A stretch of DNA of 59,995 nucleotides from Desulfarculus sp. (lineage in GTDB: Bacteria; Desulfobacterota; Desulfarculia; Desulfarculales; Desulfarculaceae): contig JACRDC010000078.1 in the NCBI GenBank assembly GCA_016218705.1, positions 1 through 59,995 on the forward strand. The letters are read 5' to 3'. How positions within the stretch are numbered: position 1 is the stretch's first letter; every line of letters begins with the position of its first letter. Positions 7,273 through 15,249 of the stretch are shown here, piece by piece. The notes under the pieces are model-generated. The model searched no databases. It was given only the letters and a program-made list of their open reading frames with translations, and was not told the DNA's origin. Position numbers and translations under genes: made by a program.

Positions 7273-8022
7273 ATGGACTACTCCCCCGGCGACATCATGG
7301 TCAGCGCCGCCGCCCGCGAGATAAAGGACGGCGAGGTGGTCTTCGTGGGCATGCGCCTGCCGCTCTTGGCCTTTCTGCTGGCCAAGAGCACCCACGCCCC
7401 CCAGGCGGTGGGCGTCTTCGAAAACGGCGTGCTGCGCGACCAGCCGGCCACCGGCCCCATCATCACCATGGGCGATCCCCCCAACCAGGCCGGGGCCCTG
7501 CGTCTGTGCGGCCTGGGCGAGGTCATGACCCTCTTGAGCGGCGGCCGGGTGGACCTGGGCTTCATCGGCGGGGCACAGGTGGACCAATTCGGCAACGTCA
7601 ACACCCACGAGGTGCGCGGCGCGCATGGCCTCACCCGCCTGCCCGGCTCGGGCGGCGGGGCCGACATCGCCTGCCTGGCAGGACGCCTGCTCATCATCAT
7701 GACCCACCAGCGCCGGCGCCTGGTGCCCCGGGTGGATTTCATCACCAGCCCCGGCTGGGGACCCCATCCCGGCTGGCGGGCCGAGCAGGGGCTGAACCGC
7801 GGCGGGCCGGCGGCCCTGATAACCTCCCTGGGGGTCTTCCGTTTTCCCGGGGGGCGCGCCCATTTGACCCAGGTGCACCCGGGGGTGGCGGTGGAGCAGG
7901 TGGCCCGCGAGACCGGCTGGGAATTGGACGTCAGCCCCAGTCTGGCCACCACTCCGGTTCCCGCCAAGCAGGAGTTGGAGATCATCCGGCGCTACGATCC
8001 CGGCCGCTTCTGGACGGGCTGA
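7273..8022 (+). CDS. CoA-transferase family I, subunit B (glutaconate CoA-transferase-like)
   Basis: The 249-residue product resembles GctB-type beta subunits. The catalytic-glutamate motif ENG is present at residues 50-52 (VFENGVL); in this family the glutamate forms the gamma-glutamyl-CoA thioester intermediate. Other family stretches are VDLGFIGGAQVDQFGNVNT and PGSGGGADIA. GAGGGGACC precedes ATG 7273. The matching alpha subunit is at 1627-2553; the separation is discussed as a finding. The complex would act in the cytosol on short dicarboxylic or similar acids. Confidence 0.83.
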   Translation: MDYSPGDIMVSAAAREIKDGEVVFVGMRLPLLAFLLAKSTHAPQAVGVFENGVLRDQPATGPIITMGDPPNQAGALRLCGLGEVMTLLSGGRVDLGFIGGAQVDQFGNVNTHEVRGAHGLTRLPGSGGGADIACLAGRLLIIMTHQRRRLVPRVDFITSPGWGPHPGWRAEQGLNRGGPAALITSLGVFRFPGGRAHLTQVHPGVAVEQVARETGWELDVSPSLATTPVPAKQELEIIRRYDPGRFWTG

Positions 8023-8057
8023 AAAGCCGGCCAGGCCACCGGATGGTATGATTTCTA

Positions 8058-8086
8058 TTGACAAGGCTTGTCCTGGCCCTTATGGT
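8058..8086 (+). promoter_or_regulatory. Sigma-70-type promoter (TTGACA-17-TATGGT)
   Basis: TTGACA at 8058-8063 and TATGGT at 8081-8086 are separated by 17 bp; transcription would start near 8093. It is well placed to drive the small DUF2080-like gene and the acetyltransferase that follows. Confidence 0.6.
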
Positions 8087-8228
8087 CACATTGTAGCTGT
8101 AAAATAGTTATCGCATAGCGCGCGCCCGCCGGCCTGGTCCTTGCCCACGGGCGGGCGGCTGGGTGAGAGAGGGCAATCCGAGGCCCTGCGCACCCCCAAA
8201 TTCACGCACGCGGATGAGACCAGACGCC

Positions 8229-8432
8229 ATGAGCAAAGCCGACGATCCCCAAACCCCCATTCTCGACCAGGATGACGCCTTGAGCGCCGCCGAGGCCCGC
8301 CGCAAGGCCAAGTTCGAGGTCTACGGCGAGGAGATGATCGAGAAGGAAGTGAAGCAGAGCGGCAACTCCGGCAGGGTATACCTGCCACCGGAGTGGGTCG
8401 GCAAGAACGTCAAGATCATCCGCATAGACTAA
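8229..8432 (+). CDS. Small DUF2080-like protein (AbrB-type fold)
   Basis: The 67-residue protein ends with KEVKQSGNSGRVYLPPEWVG followed by KNVKII. This matches the VxxxGNSGxVYLPxxWVGKxVxVI pattern of DUF2080, a family best known from archaeal transposon-associated proteins and related in pattern to AbrB/SpoVT DNA-binding domains. The first 30 residues are acidic and unconserved. ATG 8229 is chosen because GAGAC lies 8 nt upstream; an in-frame ATG at 8214 is possible. It precedes an acetyltransferase gene by 25 nt and probably shares its transcript. Role unknown. Confidence 0.6.
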   Translation: MSKADDPQTPILDQDDALSAAEARRKAKFEVYGEEMIEKEVKQSGNSGRVYLPPEWVGKNVKIIRID

Positions 8433-8457
8433 CTCCAGACTTTTAAGGAAAAAGGCC

Positions 8458-8883
8458 GTGAAGCTGCGCCGCTTGACCTCGGAAGACATGGAACAGGTGA
8501 TCGCCATCCAGCAGAGCATCACCCGCCAGCCGGTCAGCCCCAACTGGCGCAAGATGCTGGCCCAGCACGTCTCGGACCCCTGCCAGGCCGGCCTGGTGGC
8601 CGAGATTGACGACAAGGTGATAGGCTTCATCCTGGGCGAGATCAAGGTGGGCGGCTTCGGCAGCGAGCTCACCGGCTGGCTGGAGATGGTGGGCGTGAGC
8701 CCGGAGCACATGGGCGCCGGCGTGGGGCGCGCCCTGGCCCAGGGCCTGTTCGAGTATTTTACCAAACAGGGCGTCACCGAGGTGCTCACGGCTGTGCGCT
8801 GGGACTCCGGCGACATGCTGGCCTTCTTCAAGAACCTGGGTTTCGACCGCAGCCCTTTCATCAACCTGCGCTTGGTGGTGTAA
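8458..8883 (+). CDS. GNAT family N-acetyltransferase
   Basis: A 141-residue single GNAT domain. Acetyl-CoA-binding motif A is seen as MVGVSPEHMGAGVGRALAQG (about residues 78-97), giving the V-x-P-x-x-x-G-x-G-x-G/A signature, and motif B as FFKNLGFDR near the C-terminus. RimI-like enzymes of this size acetylate amines or protein N-termini. The start is GTG 8458 with AAGGAAAA upstream. The arrangement small DNA-binding-like protein then GNAT recalls GNAT toxin pairs, but the upstream protein is not a ribbon-helix-helix antitoxin, so a toxin role is not claimed. Confidence 0.8.
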   Translation: MKLRRLTSEDMEQVIAIQQSITRQPVSPNWRKMLAQHVSDPCQAGLVAEIDDKVIGFILGEIKVGGFGSELTGWLEMVGVSPEHMGAGVGRALAQGLFEYFTKQGVTEVLTAVRWDSGDMLAFFKNLGFDRSPFINLRLVV

Positions 8884-8923
8884 CCTCAACCCGGCTCCCT
8901 TGATTACGCGGGGGCCTGCCGCC

Positions 8924-9166
8924 ATGAACTGTAGCACCGAAAGGGAGGCCCAACTCCTGGCCCAGGGCTGGCGCCGCCGTTTCATGGCCAACCAGCCGCG
9001 CCTGGGCGAGGCCGTGGCCCTGTACCGGCGCATGGGCCTTCAGGTGCGCCTGGAGCCCGTGGACCCGGCGGCCTGCCAGCCAGACGGTGGCTGCGCCTCC
9101 TGTCTTCTGCGGCCCGAGGTGGCCGCCCAGTTCAAAGTCATCTTCACCCGCCCGGCACCCCTATAG
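8924..9166 (+). CDS. Small conserved hypothetical protein with C-terminal cysteines
   Basis: The 80-residue product contains GWRRRFMANQPRLGEAVALY followed by RRMGLQVRLEPVDP and a C-terminal cluster CQPDGGCASC. It resembles short deltaproteobacterial hypothetical proteins that share the RF.A...RL.E...LY...G.EV.LEP layout. The cysteines could bind a metal. ATG 8924 is preferred to an upstream in-frame TTG at 8900. It follows the GNAT gene by 40 nt. Confidence 0.5.
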   Translation: MNCSTEREAQLLAQGWRRRFMANQPRLGEAVALYRRMGLQVRLEPVDPAACQPDGGCASCLLRPEVAAQFKVIFTRPAPL

Positions 9167-9520
9167 GGAGAGTGCTGCACGGGGCGTCCATGGCCCGCAT
9201 CGGCCGCTGTGTCACCCAGGATGTGTTTCACGGACAACCAGATGTATATTCAGCGATATTTATGTTTCACCGTGCAGCGGCCTCATAGGATGCAACCGTC
9301 CCCACCAAAAGCCGTCAGGCTGGGCCGGCAGGACAAGCACCACCCGGTCGGTTTTGCCAGCCGGGGGACCCGGCACCCGGCCCCTCCGGGACGGCGGCCT
9401 CCCCCACGCCTTGGCCGGCCCTTCCGTCATATTTTTGGCAAACACCTCGGCCATCGCCCCGGCTGGGGCCAGTCTTTTGTCATGGATTTGGCGAGCAACT
9501 GGCATGAGCCCTGCACACCT

Positions 9521-9540
9521 CTGTGAAAGACGCTTCACAG
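9521..9540. promoter_or_regulatory. Inverted repeat, candidate enhancer for sigma-54 activator
   Basis: CTGTGAAAGACGCTTCACAG is a perfect 7-bp inverted repeat with a 6-bp spacer, centred about 197 bp upstream of the predicted start site at 9728. That is the usual distance for binding sites of AAA+ enhancer-binding proteins. Confidence 0.5.
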
Positions 9541-9700
9541 CCATGAGCAACATCTCTTAGCCAATAGGCTGTTATTGCTAATTATTTTGTGGCAACCCAC
9601 CCAAGGCCCCACCGGGGCGCTGGGCAATATTTGCCCAGCCCCTCCCAGGCCCTGCGGGTATCATATTGCTTTTATTGGTTTATTATTTAAGGCGTCTGAC

Positions 9701-9718
9701 TTGGCCCGCCGTTTGCAA
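9701..9718 (+). promoter_or_regulatory. Sigma-54 (RpoN) promoter
   Basis: TTGGCCCGCCGTTTGCAA matches the consensus TGGCAC-N5-TTGCW: GG at 9703-9704 and GC at 9715-9716 are exactly 12 bp apart (-24/-12). An AT-rich tract (about 9661-9690), suitable for IHF bending, lies just upstream. The predicted start site is about 9728, 29 bp before the ATG of the next gene. Confidence 0.75.
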
Positions 9719-9756
9719 TGATTCTCGGCAAACGCGGATTCCCAAGGAGGCAGACC

Positions 9757-10053
9757 ATGAACGCCAGCGCAAATTACCCCCAGGGGCTGACCAAGATAAT
9801 CTTCGAGGCCTTGGTGTCCCTCACCCCGGGGCTGGCGGCCGAGGGCGAGACCCTGACCCCCGAACTCCTCCAGCGGGTGGAAAAGGAAGTCCACCGGCGC
9901 CTGGCCCCCCAGGGCAATGGCCGCGACCGGCTCTTCTTCGACTTCATCTTCGGCCGCTCCTTTGCCGAGGCCAGCGACCTGATGCTTCAGACCTCCTCGC
10001 GGCCCCGCCGGGCCAAGACCGCCCCCAGGCCAGCCCTGCAGGCCATGGCCTAG
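9757..10053 (+). CDS. Small protein of unknown function under a sigma-54 promoter
   Basis: A 98-residue protein with no recognised domain. Its core is predicted helical (GLTKIIFEALVSLTP, then LLQRVEKEVHRRLAP), followed by FDFIFGRSFAEASDLMLQ and a basic, proline-rich tail. A strong AAGGAGG site lies 7 nt before ATG 9757. It is monocistronic: promoter 40 bp upstream, terminator hairpin 22 bp downstream. The dedicated RpoN promoter and distal inverted repeat imply conditional expression (nitrogen, acetate/formate, motility or stress in related bacteria). The function is unknown. Confidence 0.6.
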   Translation: MNASANYPQGLTKIIFEALVSLTPGLAAEGETLTPELLQRVEKEVHRRLAPQGNGRDRLFFDFIFGRSFAEASDLMLQTSSRPRRAKTAPRPALQAMA

Positions 10054-10074
10054 CCCCTACCCCCGAAACTCCAC

Positions 10075-10111
10075 GGCCGCCCCGTCATCCTGGCGGGGCG
10101 GCCGGTCTTTT
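10075..10111 (+). terminator. Rho-independent terminator
   Basis: GGCCGCCCCG (10075-10084) pairs with CGGGGCGGCC (10094-10103) across a 9-nt loop, followed by GGTCTTTT. It ends the sigma-54-driven gene and abuts the stop codon of the convergent aldolase gene. Confidence 0.75.
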
Positions 10112-10112
10112 G

Positions 10113-10916
10113 TCATTTGGCCGGCAACTCCCGTGCCGCCCGGGCCAGTTCCTCGGGCCGGCCCTGGCCGTGGATCAGCTCGGCCAACAGCCGCATCATC
10201 TCCACCGGCCGGGGATGGCCGAAGAGGTTGCGCCCCAGGCAGGCGCCAGCGGCGCCGCCGGCCAAGGCCTGGGCCAGCATCAGCACCACCGCCCCGGGGT
10301 CGGGGTCCTTCTCGCCGCCCAGCACCAAGACCGGCGCTGGGCAGCCGGCCACCAGGCGCTCCATGGCCTGGGGCGAGCCGGGGTAGGCCACCTTGATGAG
10401 GTCGGCGCCCAACTCGGCGGCGGCCCGGCAGGCCAGGATCAGGGCCTCGGCCTGGCCCATCTTCTCGGCCCGCTCGCCGCGCGCCATCACCTCCACCATC
10501 AGCGGCAGGTTCCAGCGGGCGCAGGCGCTGGCCGCCCGCGCCGCCTGCTCCATGAAGTCGCCCTCGCGGGCGTGGCCGAACTTCACGGTCACCGCCGCGG
10601 CCTCGGCCCCCAGCATGAGGGCCTCCTCGGCGTTCCAGAGCAGATGTTCCTGGAAGTCGGCGGGGTCGCTGAGCAGGGTAAAGCCTCCGGTGAGCCGAAG
10701 GACCACCCCCACCGAGCGCCCCAGCCCCGGCCAGCCGGCGGCCAAGGCCCCGGGGTTGAGCAGCACCGCGTCCACCCCACCCTGACTGGCCCGCTCCAGG
10801 GCCGCCCGAGGGCTCTCCAGACCCGGCATGGGTCCGGCGATGACCCCATGGTCCATGGCCAGCACCAGGGCTCGCCCGTCCTCGTTCAATATGCGTTTGA
10901 GCCTGCGCCCTTTCAT
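10113..10916 (-). CDS. DhnA/FbaB-family class I aldolase
   Basis: The 267-residue TIM-barrel protein has the family's ALVLAMDHG (D22, H23) near the N-terminus and the Schiff-base lysine K175 in ADLIKVAYPG, with GGEKDP and GAAGACLGRNLFGHP as the phosphate-binding strands. DhnA-type proteins include archaeal-type fructose-1,6-bisphosphate aldolase and the ketose synthase of an alternative aromatic pathway (ADH synthase); sequence alone does not separate these. GGGAGG lies a few nt before the start. It stands alone, convergent with the sigma-54 gene and divergent from the glycosidase gene. Confidence 0.8.
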   Translation of the reverse strand: MKGRRLKRILNEDGRALVLAMDHGVIAGPMPGLESPRAALERASQGGVDAVLLNPGALAAGWPGLGRSVGVVLRLTGGFTLLSDPADFQEHLLWNAEEALMLGAEAAAVTVKFGHAREGDFMEQAARAASACARWNLPLMVEVMARGERAEKMGQAEALILACRAAAELGADLIKVAYPGSPQAMERLVAGCPAPVLVLGGEKDPDPGAVVLMLAQALAGGAAGACLGRNLFGHPRPVEMMRLLAELIHGQGRPEELARAARELPAK

Positions 10917-11125
10917 GGTCCCGCCTCCCGCTGGATGGCTCTCCGCCGGTTGGTCTGTGTTTCGGTACGGCGGCCTTGCTGTCTCTGCCTGCCTGGGTCT
11001 CCTTCCACGCCCAATCCACAGACCACGACATACTACATTTGCCCGCGCTCCACGAGCAATTTCGCGCCCGGCCGCCGGCCCTCGGCGGGCTTGCCAGGCG
11101 CGGCGCCAAGTACTAGACTGGCCCC

Positions 11126-11986
11126 ATGCCAGACCAGACCCTCCCCCATCGCGCCCGTGGCATCCTCTTGGCCTTGCTGTGGCTGGCCCTCCTGGCCCCT
11201 GGCCCGGCCGCCGGCCAGGAGCGGGCGGGGGCCCAGCCCCTGGCGGAGGTAAGCTGGCAGCGCCTGCGCCCGGGGCTGGAGTTCGGCTTCTGGGAGGCGC
11301 AGTCGGCCAACCGGGCGGGGTCCACCCGCCTGGCCCTGCTCAGGGTGGACCCGGCGCGCTACCTGTTCCGGGTGCTGGCCGGCGATGTGGGCGACGAGGG
11401 GCTGAGCGCCGCCCAGTGGCGCCGCCTGAGCGGGGCCTTGGCGGTCTTCAACGCCGGCCAGTTCACACCCCAGCACGCCTACCTGGGGCTCCTCATACAG
11501 GATGGCCGCCAGATTACCCGGCCGGTGACCAACCTGGAGGCCGTGCTGGTGGCCGAGCCCAGCGAGCACGGCCTGCCCCCGGCCCGGGTCATTGACCTGC
11601 ACTACACCACCCTGCCCCTGCCCCAGCTCCCCTACCGCCAGGCCGCCCAGTCGCTGATGCTCCTGGACCGCTTCGGGCAGATACGCGTGCGCCGCTCCGA
11701 CAAGGTGGCCCACCGCACCCTGGTGGCCGAGGACGACCAAGGGCGCATCCTGGTGATGATAAGCGAGGGCAAGCACACCCTGTGGGAGCTGGCCCGCTCC
11801 CTGGCCGAGCCGGGCCTGGGCCTGCGCGAGGTGATGTGCATGGACGGCGGGGCCGAGGCCCAGTTGGTGGTGGCGGTGGATGGTTTTACCTACCAGCAGA
11901 CCGGCGGCCCCAAGGCCTCGCCCGACCTTCCTCTGCCCTGGCCGGCGGCCAACCTGCCGGCGGCCCTGGCCATCTTCGCCCGCTAA
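11126..11986 (+). CDS. Exported phosphodiester glycosidase (NAGPA/DUF2233) family protein
   Basis: The 286-residue product has a signal peptide (GILLALLWLALLAPGPAAG, about 12-30). It then shows the NAGPA-domain motifs: FNAGQFTP (in place of the usual ING-x-F), GLLIQDGR, ILVMISEG and the terminal REVMCMDGGAEAQLVV, whose DGG is the hallmark of the family. Relatives remove GlcNAc from phosphodiester linkages or act on exopolysaccharide and teichoic-like polymers. The enzyme would act in the periplasm. The substrate is unknown. No clear Shine-Dalgarno sequence precedes ATG 11126. Confidence 0.78.
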   Translation: MPDQTLPHRARGILLALLWLALLAPGPAAGQERAGAQPLAEVSWQRLRPGLEFGFWEAQSANRAGSTRLALLRVDPARYLFRVLAGDVGDEGLSAAQWRRLSGALAVFNAGQFTPQHAYLGLLIQDGRQITRPVTNLEAVLVAEPSEHGLPPARVIDLHYTTLPLPQLPYRQAAQSLMLLDRFGQIRVRRSDKVAHRTLVAEDDQGRILVMISEGKHTLWELARSLAEPGLGLREVMCMDGGAEAQLVVAVDGFTYQQTGGPKASPDLPLPWPAANLPAALAIFAR

Positions 11987-11995
11987 AGGCCGGGA

Positions 11996-12050
11996 CGTCC
12001 GGCGGCATTCGGAGGGATGCCGGCGGGGATGAGCCCCGCCCCCACATCAA
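11996..12050. repeat. REP-like palindromic repeat
   Basis: Two small hairpins (GGCAT/ATGCC, 12004 region, and GGCGGGGATGAGCCCCGCC near 12022-12040) lie just after the glycosidase stop. The second is a variant of the GGGCGGGG..CCCCGCCC units at 36.1 and 54.0 kb and may act as the glycosidase terminator. Confidence 0.5.
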
Positions 12051-12071
12051 GAAAAGACAACATTCACGCTG

Positions 12072-12400
12072 TATTGTACGCATTTCCGATCAGACGCATG
12101 GTTTTCTCGTCAGGTTTCCTCTGGGTACAGCCCTTACGGAATAGGCGGCCCAAGAAAGCCTAAGCGGTTTTTTGTGTCCCGCTAGAGCCGCCCGGCCATA
12201 CTGGCTTTGCCGATGCGGGTGCCGGCGCGGGGTGGACTCTCCGCCCTGGCGTGGGCAGGGGCCGCGGGTATCCCGTATGCCTAGCGGGGTTGGATCATAG
12301 CAGCCCCCTGCCGGTGCCCTAGGAATGGCCGGGCTAAGAGCGGGACACGGGGCTTGGGCGGCCAGAAAACCAAAGCTCGCCGGCCGGAGGATGCCCGGAC
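12072..12400 (+). repeat. Structured repeat B, copy 1, uninterrupted (about 330 bp)
   Basis: This aligns along nearly its whole length, inverted, with 43.16-43.68 kb and in parts with 49.19-49.50 and 52.47-52.88 kb. It is itself a large imperfect hairpin: GGCGGCCCAAG (12154) against CTTGGGCGGCC (12352), GTGTCCCGCT (12174) against AGCGGGACAC (12339), and GCCCGGCCAT (12189) against ATGGCCGGGC (12325). TAA at 12335-12337 and TAA at 12161-12163 are the unoccupied versions of sites that carry TACCAA insertions in other copies. No ORF is convincing. Confidence 0.7.
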
Positions 12401-12758
12401 TAATGGGCAACAGGACATGGTTGGCGTCCACCTGGCCGCTGCCTCGGCAGGGTGCGCCTGAATGAGGCCCCGGCCGGGAGGCGCGGGGTGGGCGCCGTCC
12501 CCGGCCGGGCGGGGGGAGGTGGGCTGCCGGGGCCTGGAGGGGAGGCCCCGGCAGCCGTGGGGGGAAGTGCCCCGCGCGCTTAGTGTCCGAACGGACTTCA
12601 GCCGCGCGGGCGTGGGTGGTCATGGTCAGGGGACGGGGAGAGGGCTCCCCGCCCGGTTCAAGCCGGCAAGCCCGGGGCCGGGCCGCGCGGCCACGGACGG
12701 CCCCGGAGGGAGGGGGACGTGGCGCTCGCCATGGGCCGGCAGGGGCATACCGGTGTGG
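12401..12758. other. GC-rich intergenic region downstream of ftsZ, with a strong hairpin
   Basis: CTGCCGGGGCCT (12524-12535) pairs perfectly with AGGCCCCGGCAG (12543-12554) across 7 nt, and GTCCGAACGGAC occurs near 12587. The hairpin lies 205 nt past the ftsZ stop on the minus strand, with no U-tract. Nothing resembling a coding region is seen. It could be an ftsZ 3' UTR structure or an unknown RNA. Confidence 0.4.
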
Positions 12759-13997
12759 CTAGTCCGCCTGGCGGCGCAGGAAGGTCGGCACGTCCAGATC
12801 GGTTATATTGCTCAAGAAACCACGCTTGGCCGGCTTGCCCGTGGCCGGTTGGTCCTTCAGCGTGCTGCGCTGAAAGCGCGGCAGGTCAATGTGGTCTATG
12901 TTGCTGGGGTCGAAGCTGCCGCTGCCGCCGCCGCCCGCCATGGCGGGGCCGCCGCCGCTGGCGCCCATGCCGCCGCCGAAGCTGTTTGCGGCGTTGACCA
13001 CCTTGGGCACGGGCATCATCTGCTCCTGCTGCTGTTTGCCGATGCCCGTGGCGATCACCGTCACGCGCATCTCCTCGTTCATGCTGTCGTCAATCACCGT
13101 GCCCCAGATGATGTTGCAGTCATCGTGGGCCGCCTCCTGGATGAAGGTGCTGGCCTCGCTGATCTCGTCAATGGTGATGTCGCTACTGGCGGTGATGTTG
13201 ATGAGCACGCCCCGGGCGCCCTCGATGGAGATGTCCTCCAACAGCGGGTTGTTGATGGCCCGCTGGGCGGCCTCCACGGCGCGGTTGTCGCCGCTGGCCT
13301 GGCCGGTGCCCATGAGCGCCACGCCCATCTCGCTCATGATGGTGCGCACGTCGGCGAAGTCCAGGTTGACCAGGCCGGGGGTGACGATCAGGTCGCTGAT
13401 GCCGCGCACGGCGTACAAGAGCACCTCGTCGGCTTTTTTGAGCATGTCGGCGAAGCGGGCGTTCTTGGGGGCCAGGGAGCGCAGGCGGGTGTTGGGGATC
13501 ACGATGAGCGTGTCCACCACCTTCTTGAGCTCCAGCACGCCCTCGTCGGCTTGCAGCATGCGCCGCTTGCCCTCGAAATCAAAGGGCTTGGTGACGATGG
13601 CCACGGTGAGCGCCCCGCACTCCTTGGCCACCTCGGCGATGACCGGCGCGCCGCCGGTGCCCGTGCCGCCGCCCAGACCGGCGGTGACAAAGACCATGTC
13701 GCTGCCGGCCAAGAGCTCCTTGATCTTGTCGCGGTCCTCCAGGGCGGCCTGGCGCCCCACCTCGGGGTCGGCGCCGGCGCCCAAGCCCCGGGTGAGGTTG
13801 CGGCCCAGTTGCAACTGCACGCGGGCGCGGCTGCGCTCCAGGGCCTGTAGGTCGGTGTTGGCGCTGATGAACTCCACGCCGCGCAGGCCGGCCTCGATCA
13901 TGTTGTTCAGCGCGTTGTTGCCGCCGCCGCCAATGCCCACCACCCTGAGCTTGGCCCCGGCGTCCAGGTTGTCCATCATTTCGATTTCCATCGGCAT
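12759..13997 (-). CDS. ftsZ: Cell division protein FtsZ
   Basis: A 412-residue tubulin-like GTPase that assembles the division ring at midcell. Visible features are [13 protein letters not shown] (nucleotide-binding loop, about 21-33), the tubulin signature GGGTGTG at 109-115, the T7 synergy region [11 protein letters not shown], a Gly/Ser-rich linker, and the conserved C-terminal peptide [13 protein letters not shown], which docks FtsA. ATG 13997 is chosen because GGAGGGA lies 6 nt upstream; an open frame extends to 14126 inside ftsA. It is the last gene of the dcw cluster, 25 nt after ftsA. Confidence 0.97.
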   Translation of the reverse strand: MPMEIEMMDNLDAGAKLRVVGIGGGGNNALNNMIEAGLRGVEFISANTDLQALERSRARVQLQLGRNLTRGLGAGADPEVGRQAALEDRDKIKELLAGSDMVFVTAGLGGGTGTGGAPVIAEVAKECGALTVAIVTKPFDFEGKRRMLQADEGVLELKKVVDTLIVIPNTRLRSLAPKNARFADMLKKADEVLLYAVRGISDLIVTPGLVNLDFADVRTIMSEMGVALMGTGQASGDNRAVEAAQRAINNPLLEDISIEGARGVLINITASSDITIDEISEASTFIQEAAHDDCNIIWGTVIDDSMNEEMRVTVIATGIGKQQQEQMMPVPKVVNAANSFGGGMGASGGGPAMAGGGGSGSFDPSNIDHIDLPRFQRSTLKDQPATGKPAKRGFLSNITDLDVPTFLRRQAD

Positions 13998-14022
13998 TTC
14001 GTCCCTCCACGAAAAGCGGTCG

Positions 14023-15249
14023 TTAGAGTATTTCCTTAAACCAGCGCCGCATGCGAGCCGCCACCCGGTTAAAGATGTTGACGTCGCGGATGCGGAATTT
14101 CTTTTCCTCGCGGTTTTTGGCCCCATAGAGGATCAGGCCCACGGCCGTGGCGTACATGGGGTTGTCCACCACGTCGCTCAGCCCGCCCACCCCCATGGGG
14201 AACCCCCGCCGGGTGGGCATGTTGAAGATTTGCTCGGCCATCTCGGTCAGGCCCTCCAGCAGGCTGGAGCCGCCGGTGAGCACCAGGCCGCTGACCACCT
14301 GGCCCATGTAGCCGCTCTGCTCCATCTCCATCTGGATGAGCGTCAAGAGCTCCTCCACGCGGGGCTCCAGTATCTGGCAGACGATCTGGCGCTTGACCCG
14401 CTTGGGCTCGCGGCCGGCCACGCCCTCCACGGGCACCACCTCGTCCTTGCCCACCAGGGAGGAAAGGCAGCAGCCGTAGCGCTTCTTGATGTTCTCGGCG
14501 GCGCTCAAGGGGGTGCGCAGGCCCACGGCCAGGTCGTTGGTCAGGTTGTTGCCGCCGAGCGCCAGGCCGCCGGTGTGCTTGATGCAGTCCTGGCTGAAGA
14601 TGGCCAGGTCGCTGGTGCCGCCGCCGAAGTCAAGAAGCGCCGCGCCCAGGGCGCACTCCTCGGGGGTGAGCACCGCCTCGGCCGATGCCAGGGATTGCAG
14701 CACGATGTCGCTGACGTCCAGGCCGGCCTGATTGCAGCACTTGATGAGGTTGTGGGCGCTGGCCACGGCGCCGGTGACGATGTGCACCCGCGACTCAAGG
14801 CGCACCCCGCTCATGCCCACCGGGTCCTGGATGCCCTCCTGGCCGTCCAGGGTGTACTCCTGGGGCAGGATGTGGATCACCTCGCGGTCGGTGGGGATGG
14901 CCACGGCCCGGGCGGCGTCCACCACCCGCTCCTTGTCCTTGGCCGTGACCTCGCGCCCCTTGATGGCGATGACGCCGTGGGAGTTGAAGCCCTTGATGTG
15001 GCCGCCGGCGATGCCGGTGATGACGCTGGTTATCTCGCAGCCGCTCATCATCTCGGCCTCTTGCACGGCCTTCTTGATGCTGGCCACCGTGGTCTCGATG
15101 TTGACCACCACCCCCTTGCGCAGGCCCTCGGAGGGGTGGCTGCCCAGGCCCACGATGTCCACCTGGCCCTCTCGCACCTCGCCCACCACGGCGCAGATCT
15201 TGGTGGTGCCGATGTCCAGGCCCACTATGATGTCGCCCTTGTTGCTCAT
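14023..15249 (-). CDS. ftsA: Cell division protein FtsA
   Basis: This 408-residue actin-family ATPase tethers FtsZ filaments to the inner membrane. Motifs include [19 protein letters not shown] (phosphate 1), [15 protein letters not shown] (phosphate 2), [14 protein letters not shown] (adenosine) and a C-terminal amphipathic helix ending [16 protein letters not shown], which inserts into membrane. Start and ftsQ stop overlap by 4 nt (ATGA), implying coupled translation. Confidence 0.96.
   Translation of the reverse strand: MSNKGDIIVGLDIGTTKICAVVGEVREGQVDIVGLGSHPSEGLRKGVVVNIETTVASIKKAVQEAEMMSGCEITSVITGIAGGHIKGFNSHGVIAIKGREVTAKDKERVVDAARAVAIPTDREVIHILPQEYTLDGQEGIQDPVGMSGVRLESRVHIVTGAVASAHNLIKCCNQAGLDVSDIVLQSLASAEAVLTPEECALGAALLDFGGGTSDLAIFSQDCIKHTGGLALGGNNLTNDLAVGLRTPLSAAENIKKRYGCCLSSLVGKDEVVPVEGVAGREPKRVKRQIVCQILEPRVEELLTLIQMEMEQSGYMGQVVSGLVLTGGSSLLEGLTEMAEQIFNMPTRRGFPMGVGGLSDVVDNPMYATAVGLILYGAKNREEKKFRIRDVNIFNRVAARMRRWFKEIL

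Larger units (their letters stand above)
9167..9756 (+). other. 590-bp intergenic region with sigma-54 promoter architecture
   Basis: The first third contains CTGCACGG near 9175 and its complement CCGTGCAG near 9272, which could close a long hairpin, plus CGTCCATGGCCCGCAT (9187-9202), also found in the TACCAA elements. The middle is GC-rich with no gene seen. The last 160 bp is AT-rich and leads into the sigma-54-type promoter listed separately. Confidence 0.5.

Noticed and set aside
8458-8883. GNAT as a TacT-type tRNA-acetylating toxin
   Set aside because: The preceding small protein is DUF2080-like rather than a ribbon-helix-helix antitoxin, and the GNAT looks like ordinary RimI-type enzymes.
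10113-10916. Naming the aldolase fructose-bisphosphate aldolase outright
   Set aside because: DhnA-family motifs are shared with ADH synthase and other aldolases; residues that separate these cannot be judged without an alignment.
12462-13850. Plus-strand ORF over the ftsZ 3' region
   Set aside because: It runs antisense to ftsZ, and its composition (His, Gly, Ala, Val runs) is typical of a reverse-frame artefact.
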